Assembly: GCF_014644535.1 (NCBI RefSeq)
Contig: NZ_BMKW01000016.1
Span: 1-64,000, forward strand
Direction: 5' to 3'
From: Neoroseomonas lacus
GTDB taxonomy: Bacteria; Pseudomonadota; Alphaproteobacteria; Acetobacterales; Acetobacteraceae
DNA length: 64,000 nt
Shown piece by piece: positions 58,695 through 64,000 of this stretch (the stretch's first letter is position 1; each line of letters starts with the position of its first letter). Both the position numbers and the translations under genes were made by a program. The notes under the pieces were generated by a model. That model did no database searches and was not told the origin of the DNA. It was given only the letters and a program-made list of their open reading frames with translations.

Positions 58695-59860
58695 GCGATT
58701 GGTTGGGCGCCCGGCGCATCATCAATGCCTATGGCACCAATACGCGGCTCGGCGGCGGGCTGATGGCGAAGGAGGTGACCGACGCCATGGCCGCCGCCGC
58801 GCGTGGCTGCGTCGAGATGCACGACATCCAGGCGGCCGCCTCGCGCGCCATCGTCGATGCCACTGGTGCGGAGGCGGGCATCGTCACCGCCGGTGCCGCC
58901 GCCGCGCTGATGCTCGGCGCCGCCGCCTGCATCGCGCGGCTCGACCCGGCCGTGATGAACCGGCTGCCGGACAGCGCCGACGTGGCGAACGAATTCATCG
59001 TCAGCCGCAGCCAGCGCAACATGTATGACCGCGCGCTGCGCATCGCCGGCGGCGTGATCGTCGAGGTCGGCATTCCCGATCGCCTCTCCGGCCCCGGCGT
59101 GCGCGATGCCAGCGCGGGTGAACTTGCCGAGGCGATCACGTCGCGCACGGCCGCGGTGTTCCACCTCGCCGGCGCGGCTGCCGAACCGTCGCTGTCCGAG
59201 GTGGTGCGCGTCGCCCGGGCGCGCGGCGTGCCCGTGCTGGTCGATGCCGCGGCGCAATTGCCGCCGGCGGAGAATCTGCATCGCTTCATCACCGAAGGGG
59301 CGGACCTCGTCTGCTTCTCGGGCGGCAAGGCGATCGGCGGGCCGCAGGCCTCGGGTATCCTGGCCGGTCGGGGCGACCTGGTGAGCAGCGCGCTGATTCA
59401 GATGCTGGATCTCGACCTGCCGGAATCGCAGTTCGTCGCGCCGATGGAATTCGCGCCGTTGAACCAGCTTCGCTACCTGCCGCATCACGGGATCGGCCGC
59501 GTCGCGAAGGTGGGGAAGGAGGAGATCGTCGGGCTGGTCACCGCGCTGCGGCGCTTCGTCGCGGAAGGCCAGGGGGCGCGAACGGCACGCTGGATGGCGC
59601 GGCTGGCGGCGCTGCAACCGGCCGTGCCGCGGGCCACGCTCACGCCGGATCGCGCGAAGCCCGGCCTGACGTTGCTGGAGATCGCCTTCGCCGATCGCGA
59701 GGCGGCCGAGCGCGCCGATGTTGCCTTGCGAATGCGCAATCCGCCGGTGCATCTCGATGCGTCCCGCATCCGCCGCGGCTTGCTGGCGGTGAACCCGATC
59801 GCCTTGGATGATGCCGACCTGCCGGCGCTGGCCGCCGCGCTGAAGGAATGCTGTGCATGA
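58691..59860 (+). CDS. SelA-like PLP-dependent enzyme (DgaE family resemblance)
   Basis: A 389-residue fold-type I PLP protein. Family marks are the N-terminal RRIINAYGTNTRLGGGLM, VTAGAAAALMLGAAACIARLDP, LVDAAAQLPPAENLHRFITEGADLVCFSGGKAIGGPQASGIL with the PLP Lys near residue 213, and a small C-terminal domain. It is not a selenocysteine synthase by context; relatives act as sugar-acid or amino-acid ammonia-lyases/dehydratases (D-glucosaminate-6-phosphate ammonia-lyase). It overlaps the transporter gene before it and the AtuA gene after it by 4 bp each, so it is part of one coupled pathway. The substrate is unknown, but likely a hydroxy- or amino-acid. Confidence 0.88.
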   Translation: MSDWLGARRIINAYGTNTRLGGGLMAKEVTDAMAAAARGCVEMHDIQAAASRAIVDATGAEAGIVTAGAAAALMLGAAACIARLDPAVMNRLPDSADVANEFIVSRSQRNMYDRALRIAGGVIVEVGIPDRLSGPGVRDASAGELAEAITSRTAAVFHLAGAAAEPSLSEVVRVARARGVPVLVDAAAQLPPAENLHRFITEGADLVCFSGGKAIGGPQASGILAGRGDLVSSALIQMLDLDLPESQFVAPMEFAPLNQLRYLPHHGIGRVAKVGKEEIVGLVTALRRFVAEGQGARTARWMARLAALQPAVPRATLTPDRAKPGLTLLEIAFADREAAERADVALRMRNPPVHLDASRIRRGLLAVNPIALDDADLPALAAALKECCA

Positions 59861-61236
59861 GTGACCTCTTCCTCGTCGGCAATGGGGCCGGCTTCTCCGG
59901 CGATCGCGTCGATGCGCCGATCCCGGTGGTGCGCACGCTGGTCAAGCGCGGCCTGCCGGCCGCGATGTTCTTCGAATGCCTGGCGGAGCGCACCATCGCG
60001 CTGGCACAGATCGAGAAGCGGCGCGATCCGGAAGCGGGCTACGAGCCGATGCTCGAACGGCTGCTGGAACCGATCCTGGTGAATTGCGCGCGGGCGGGGA
60101 TCCCGATCCTCGGCAATTTCGGCGCGGCCAACCCGGTCGCGGCGGCGCGCTGCGTCGCGAGGCTGGCGCGGCGGCTCGGCATTCCCGACCTGCGCATCGG
60201 CGTGGTCACTGGCGATGATGTGTCGGGCAGCATCGACCTCGACAGCCTGATGCCGCATGAAGCGGATGCCGGGCTCGACATGTCGTCCTGGGCGCTCGTG
60301 TCGGCCAATGCCTATATCGGCGCCGCACCGCTCGCCGAGGCGCTGGCGCGGGGTGCGCAGGTCGTGGTCGCCGGGCGTACATCGGACCCGTCGCTGGCCA
60401 TCGCGCCGCTGATGCATCACTTCGGTTGGGCCGAGAATGACTGGAACAATCTCGCCTTGGGTGCGGCCTGCGGGCATCTGCTGGAATGCGGCTCGCAGGT
60501 GACCGGCGGCGTGTTCTGGGATCCCGGCTTCAAGGACATTCCCGACCCGGCGAATATCGGCTTCCCGATCGCCGAGGTGTCGCGCGACGGCGGCCTGCTG
60601 GTGACCAAGGCCGAGGATACCGGCGGCGCGGTGGATTTGCGCAGCGTGAAGGAACAGTTGCTGTACGAATTGCACGACCCCGCCGCCTATCTGACGCCCG
60701 ATGTCACCATGGACATCACTGGCGTGACGCTGGCGCCGGCGGGCGCCGACCGTGTTGCGTTGTCGGGCGTGCGTGGCCATGCGCGGCCGGACCGGCTGAA
60801 GGTGACGGCCTGCTATGAAGGGTCCTGGCTCGGCGAGGGCGAGGTCTCGGTCGCCGGGCCGAACAGCCTGGCGCGGGCGCGCGCGACGGCGGATGTGTTG
60901 TTGCAGCGGGTGAAGCAGCGCGGTCTCGGCCGACGCGCGCGGGCGGATCTGATCGGCATCAGCGCCGTGCATGATTCCGATGATGGCGCACTGTGGCGCT
61001 CCTATGACGGGCCGGAACCACCCGAGATCCGCATCCGCCTCGCCGTCGAAAGCGCGTCGCGCGACGATGCCGACCAGGCGGCGCGCGAGGCGTTGGCGAT
61101 GCTGTGCTGCGGCACGGCGGGGACGTCCGGTGCGCGTTGGCGCGTGACGCCGCGCATCCTGACGCGGTCCTTCCTGGTGCCGCGCGCAATGGTGCCCACC
61201 GAGGTTCGCGTGCTGGAGGCGCGGTCATGGAATTGA
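59857..61236 (+). CDS. AtuA-like protein (DUF1446, acyclic terpene utilisation family), large part
   Basis: A 459-residue protein of the DUF1446/AtuA family: FLVGNGAGFSGDRVDAPIPVVRTL at the start, ILGNFGAANPVAAARCVARLARRLGIPDLRIGVVTGDDVSG, ANAYIGAAPLAEALARGAQVVVAGRTSDPSLAIAPLMHHFGW, GHLLECGSQVTGGVFWDPGFKDIP and PDVTMDITGVTLAPAGADRVALSGVRGHARPDRLKVT. AtuA is needed for citronellol/geranyl catabolism in Pseudomonas but its reaction is not known. It shows overlaps with the SelA-like gene (4 bp) and with the small AtuA C-terminal gene (10 bp). Terpene use is not implied by the neighbours. Confidence 0.9.
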   Translation: MSDLFLVGNGAGFSGDRVDAPIPVVRTLVKRGLPAAMFFECLAERTIALAQIEKRRDPEAGYEPMLERLLEPILVNCARAGIPILGNFGAANPVAAARCVARLARRLGIPDLRIGVVTGDDVSGSIDLDSLMPHEADAGLDMSSWALVSANAYIGAAPLAEALARGAQVVVAGRTSDPSLAIAPLMHHFGWAENDWNNLALGAACGHLLECGSQVTGGVFWDPGFKDIPDPANIGFPIAEVSRDGGLLVTKAEDTGGAVDLRSVKEQLLYELHDPAAYLTPDVTMDITGVTLAPAGADRVALSGVRGHARPDRLKVTACYEGSWLGEGEVSVAGPNSLARARATADVLLQRVKQRGLGRRARADLIGISAVHDSDDGALWRSYDGPEPPEIRIRLAVESASRDDADQAAREALAMLCCGTAGTSGARWRVTPRILTRSFLVPRAMVPTEVRVLEARSWN

Positions 61237-61571
61237 TCGAGGTGCCGCTGCACGCGGTCGCGCATTCCCGAGCGGGTGACAAGGGCAATCGCGGCAACAT
61301 GTCGTTGATGCCTTACGACCCGGCGCTGTATCCGCTGCTGGCGGAGCAGGTGACGGAAGCGCGGGTGCTCGCGCTGTTCGCGCATCGCGGGGCGACGCGT
61401 TGCATGCGCTACGACCTGCCGCTGATGCACGCTTTCAACTTCGTCATCGACGACGTGCTGGAAGGCGGGGTGAACGGCTCGCTGAACCTGGATGGGCATG
61501 GCAAGAGCCTGTCCTTCAGGCTGCTTGGCCTGACCGTGCGGGTGCCGCCGTCTGCCGTCGCTCGGGCCTGA
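61227..61571 (+). CDS. AtuA C-terminal (ferredoxin-fold-like) domain as a separate protein
   Basis: A 114-residue protein: MELIEVPLHAVAHSRAGDKGNRGNMSLMPYDPALYPLLAEQVTEARVLALFAHRG, then YDLPLMHAFNFVIDDVLEGGVNGSLNLDGHGKSLSFRLLGL. This sequence pattern (AHSRAGDKG, NVSLI-like, LNLDGHGKSL) is the C-terminal domain of longer AtuA proteins, here carried by a gene overlapping the large part by 10 bp. The two products probably form one complex. The start at 61227 is fixed by the conserved AHSRAGDKGN region close to the N-terminus. Confidence 0.9.
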   Translation: MELIEVPLHAVAHSRAGDKGNRGNMSLMPYDPALYPLLAEQVTEARVLALFAHRGATRCMRYDLPLMHAFNFVIDDVLEGGVNGSLNLDGHGKSLSFRLLGLTVRVPPSAVARA

Positions 61572-61593
61572 TCACGGGGAACAGGATACCGTC

Positions 61594-62721
61594 ATGGGCG
61601 ACCTTTGCATCACCGACATCACCGTCCATCTGGTGAACTGGCCGCTGCGGATGAAGCGGCGCCACGGGGTCGGCGACATCGATGTTTCGATGCCCGGCGT
61701 CATTCTGCGCATCGACACCGATGGCGGCATCACCGGCTGGGGCGAGGCGGCACCCTGGGCGGTCTTCACCGGCACCGCGGAAGGCAATGCCACTGCGATC
61801 GCGCGATACCTCAGGCCGGTGCTGATCGGCGCCGACCCGATGCGGGTGGCGAGCCTGCTGCGCGCGATGGACAAGGCCGTCACTGGCCACACCGAGGCGA
61901 AGGCCGCGGTGGAGATGGCGCTGCTCGACATCACCGGCAAGCGGCTCGGCACGCCCGTCTGGCAGTTGCTCGGTGGCTGCCACCGGGCCCGCGTGCCGCT
62001 CAGCGTCTCGATCGCCAATCCGGATTTCGAGGAGGACCTCGACTTCGCGCGCGGCGTCATCGCCTCCCACGGCGTCAACATCTTCAAGGTGAAGACCGGC
62101 TTCACCTCGCATGCCGAGGATATGCGCCGGCTCTCGCGGCTGCGCGAGGTGCTGCCTGCCGACGCCGACATCCGCATCGACTACAATCAGGGTCTCGACC
62201 CCTGGGATGCCATCCGCCAACTGCGCGAGATGGAGAGCTTCAACCCCACCTTCATCGAGCAACCGGTCAAGCGCCACCAGCGCGCGGCGATGGCGGAGAT
62301 TACGCGCGCGCTCGACACGCCGATCATGGCCGATGAAAGCGTCTTCGACCCGATCGATGCCATCGAGTTGGTGCGCGACCGCTTTGCCGACCTGGTCAGC
62401 GTGAAGATCATGAAGAGCGGCGGCATCTTCCGTGCGCGCGAGGTGGCAGGCATCGCCGAGGCGGCCGGCATCACCGCCTATGGCGGCACCATGTTCGAGG
62501 GCGGGCTCGCCATCGCCGCCGGGCTGCATCTGGTGGCGGCGACGCCGAACATCGCGCTGGGCGCGGAGTTCTACACCTCGACCTTCGTGATGGGCGTCGA
62601 GATCCTGCGCACCCCGATCCGCATCGAGGCCGGCGAGACGATCGTCCCCACCGGCCCGGGCCTCGGCGTCGAGGTGGATGAAGATGCGGTGCGGCGCATC
62701 AGCATCCCGCTCGCCGGCTGA
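61594..62721 (+). CDS. Enolase-superfamily enzyme (mandelate racemase/muconate lactonising group)
   Basis: A 375-residue enzyme. The capping domain is the first 130 residues. The barrel shows KVKTGF (about 164-169, Lys of the KxK motif), metal ligands Asp in IRIDYNQG (about 195), Glu in FIEQPV (about 221) and Asp/Glu in IMADESVF (about 246), and a second base Lys in VSVKIMKSGG (about 270). This is the muconate lactonising enzyme subgroup, with Lys on both sides, which includes cycloisomerases, dipeptide epimerases and cis-3-hydroxyproline dehydratases. The actual reaction is open. It follows the AtuA pair by 22 bp as last gene of the operon. Confidence 0.92.
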   Translation: MGDLCITDITVHLVNWPLRMKRRHGVGDIDVSMPGVILRIDTDGGITGWGEAAPWAVFTGTAEGNATAIARYLRPVLIGADPMRVASLLRAMDKAVTGHTEAKAAVEMALLDITGKRLGTPVWQLLGGCHRARVPLSVSIANPDFEEDLDFARGVIASHGVNIFKVKTGFTSHAEDMRRLSRLREVLPADADIRIDYNQGLDPWDAIRQLREMESFNPTFIEQPVKRHQRAAMAEITRALDTPIMADESVFDPIDAIELVRDRFADLVSVKIMKSGGIFRAREVAGIAEAAGITAYGGTMFEGGLAIAAGLHLVAATPNIALGAEFYTSTFVMGVEILRTPIRIEAGETIVPTGPGLGVEVDEDAVRRISIPLAG

Positions 62722-62736
62722 GGGGACGCGGAGGGT

Positions 62737-63687
62737 TCACCCGCCGGCGACGCCCTGCGTCCCGACATAGAGGCTATACAGCGACTGCGCCGCGGCCATG
62801 AACAGCCGATTGCGGTGCCGTCCACCGAAGCAGAGATTCGCGCAGCGCTCCGGCAGATGGACATGCCCGATCGGCGCGCCGGCCTTGTTGTAGATGCGCA
62901 CGCCATCGAAGGCGGCCGTCATGCCCCAGCCGCACCACAGATTGCCGTCGATGTCGACGCGGAAGCCGTCCGGCGTCTCGCCGGGCTGGCACGCGACGAA
63001 GGTGCCGCGGCGGCGCAGCGTCGCGCCATTCACGTCATAGGCGAGGATGTTGCGCGGTTCGGATCGGCTCTCGATGATATAGAGAATGCTCTCATCTGGG
63101 CTGAAGGCGAGGCCGTTCGGATGGTCGATGTCATCGGCGACGCAGGTGATCTCGCCGCTCTGGCCATCGATGCGATAGACATTGGTCGGCGGGAGTTCCG
63201 GCGTGTGCTTCTCGCCTTCATACCAACCGAGAATGCCGAAGGGCGGATCGGTGAACCAGACCGACCCGTCGGACTTCACCACCACATCATTCGGGCTGTT
63301 CAGCCGCTTGCCCTCGTAGCTGTCCGCGAGGACGGTGATCGACCCGTCATACTCGAAGCGCACCACGCGGCGGCCGAGATGCTCGCAGGCGATGATGCGG
63401 CCCTGGCGGTCGCGCGTATGGCCATTGGCGTTGTTGGATGGCTTGCGCCAGGCGGAGACGGCGCCCGTCTCCTCCTCCCATTTCAACACGCGGTTGTTGG
63501 GGATGTCGGACCACAGCAGGCAGCGCGCATCGCCAAGCCAGACTGGCCCCTCGCCCCAGCGCGTGCCGTGATACAGCCGCTCCACCGCAGACAGTGGCAG
63601 GTGATAGCGCTTGAAGGACAGGTCGAGCGCGACGATCGAGGGGTCGGGGTAGCGTTCGCTCGGCTGCCAGCGTGCGTCGTCGGTCAT
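62737..63687 (-). CDS. SMP-30/gluconolactonase-like beta-propeller protein
   Basis: A 316-residue six-bladed propeller. The metal-site glutamate is in GTRWGEGPVWLGDARCLLWSDIPNNRVLKWEEETG. Further on are NNANGHTRDRQGRIIACEHLGRRVVRFEYDG, LNSPNDVVVKSDGSVWFTDPPFGIL with the conserved Asn and Asp, DHPNGLAFSPDESILYIIESR (Asn), and TPDGFRVDIDGNLWCGWG (Asp). Relatives hydrolyse sugar-acid lactones. The ATG at 63687 (MTDDARWQPSERYPDPS) is chosen. It is convergent with the enolase-superfamily gene and follows, on the same strand, the end of a second such gene (73 bp gap), forming a probable catabolic pair. Confidence 0.92.
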   Translation of the reverse strand: MTDDARWQPSERYPDPSIVALDLSFKRYHLPLSAVERLYHGTRWGEGPVWLGDARCLLWSDIPNNRVLKWEEETGAVSAWRKPSNNANGHTRDRQGRIIACEHLGRRVVRFEYDGSITVLADSYEGKRLNSPNDVVVKSDGSVWFTDPPFGILGWYEGEKHTPELPPTNVYRIDGQSGEITCVADDIDHPNGLAFSPDESILYIIESRSEPRNILAYDVNGATLRRRGTFVACQPGETPDGFRVDIDGNLWCGWGMTAAFDGVRIYNKAGAPIGHVHLPERCANLCFGGRHRNRLFMAAAQSLYSLYVGTQGVAGG

Positions 63688-63760
63688 GGTGTGGTTTCCC
63701 CCTTCGTTACGCGTCGGGCCGCAGCATGGCCCGGCACGCCGCTCCACTCAACCTGCGGTA

Positions 63761-64000
63761 TCAGATGGGTGGCCAAGCGGCCTTGGGCATGTGGTCCATC
63801 GCAGCGGTGTCGGGTTCGATGGCGGCGCCGAGGCCCTTGGCATCGACCACCGCGCCGAGTTCGAGCATGCCCTCGCGGATCGCCAGTCGCGGCCCATGCG
63901 GCGTGTCCGCATAGAGGTCGGGATAGGCTTCCATGAACCGCACCGCCTCGGCCTTCGGGCGGCCGGCAAAGCCATCGACGAAATGGTGCCCGTTGCGCTC
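63761..64000 (-). CDS. Enolase-superfamily protein, C-terminal end (cut by window)
   Basis: The last 79 codons of a gene continuing beyond the window: ERNGHHFVDGFAGRPKAEAVRFMEAYPDLYADTPHGPRLAIREGMLELGAVVDAKGLGAAIEPD, then a final PKAAWPPI. The FVDGFAGR and PHGPRLAIREGMLELGAV stretches match the C-terminal end of mandelate racemase-like dehydratases. The catalytic part is not visible. It lies upstream of the SMP-30 gene on the same strand, so lactonase plus sugar-acid dehydratase is a plausible pairing. Confidence 0.75.
   Translation of the reverse strand, partial: ERNGHHFVDGFAGRPKAEAVRFMEAYPDLYADTPHGPRLAIREGMLELGAVVDAKGLGAAIEPDTAAMDHMPKAAWPPI

Noticed and set aside
58691-59860. Selenocysteine synthase selA
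   Set aside because: The PLP-Lys region and length fit the SelA-like catabolic branch; no selB or tRNA-Sec is nearby and the gene is locked in a catabolic operon.
55525-63687. Horizontally acquired island
   Set aside because: GC content and codon use look like the rest of the window, and no integrase, tRNA or direct-repeat borders were seen.

Overview
The window is very GC-rich, with GC-ending codons, occasional GTG starts and repeat-filled gaps. The gene content includes BamF-type DUF3035 behind lspA, isocitrate lyase paired with an ScfR/RamB-like regulator, secernin-type C69 peptidase, AtuA-like proteins and several exported binding proteins. Together this points to an aerobic alphaproteobacterium, most likely Acetobacteraceae (Roseomonas-like). 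The family-level guess is inference. I found no rRNA, tRNA, CRISPR array, prophage or intact transposase.

Layout. 114-8779 is a minus-strand housekeeping block: pgi, two M16 peptidases, bamF, lspA, ileS. 9046-15643 holds a secernin-like peptidase divergent from an orphan peptide-binding protein, then a minus-strand ribF/LOG/MaoC run and an M20 peptidase. 16087-17781 is an ArsR repressor with two clear operators, an AHSA1-like protein and an SDR. 17831-22545 has a von Willebrand A protein, an NTF2-like protein and an MBOAT acyltransferase with an SGNH-like partner. 22645-26486 has a cytochrome b561, isocitrate lyase with a tiny twin-motif protein behind it, and the divergent ScfR-like regulator. 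26536-33628 carries an HlyD/FUSC efflux pair, gshB, a histidine kinase, a Crp/Fnr regulator and a GST. 33816-35772 encodes two Dpp-type permeases without ATPase or binding protein. 36073-43117 has a racemase-like protein, hrpB and an HtrA protease-OmpR-EnvZ stress operon. 43405-48452 has a YcgN-type protein, a DapA-family aldolase and a cupin in one operon, plus an EamA transporter, a YgjP-type protease and an MDR oxidoreductase behind a perfect operator. 48566-53383 has a sugar-phosphate-isomerase-like protein divergent from a complete ferric-iron/thiamine-type ABC operon. 53393-64000 has an amidohydrolase and a cytochrome P460, then the tightly coupled operon glpK - Na/Pi transporter - SelA-like PLP enzyme - AtuA - AtuA C-terminal piece - enolase-superfamily enzyme, then SMP-30 and the end of a second enolase-superfamily gene.

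The most unusual material is non-coding. (1) About nine intergenic copies of a double-hairpin repeat; four are complete 220-290 bp elements with inverted ends. Their second stem changes sequence between copies while keeping its pairing. (2) Three copies of a long GC palindrome lie directly against gene stop codons. One is a 141 bp MITE with IS5/IS1031-like ends whose 3 bp TGA target duplication is the stop codon itself. (3) A 66 bp (22-codon) in-phase tandem duplication of the 3' end of a dppC-like gene. (4) Clear operators at arsR, at aceA/scfR and at the MDR gene. Among proteins, the best novelty candidates are the 59-residue protein after isocitrate lyase, which carries the [DE]-GLVH-x-H-x-WA motif twice, and the SelA-like/AtuA/enolase operon attached to glycerol kinase and phosphate transport.
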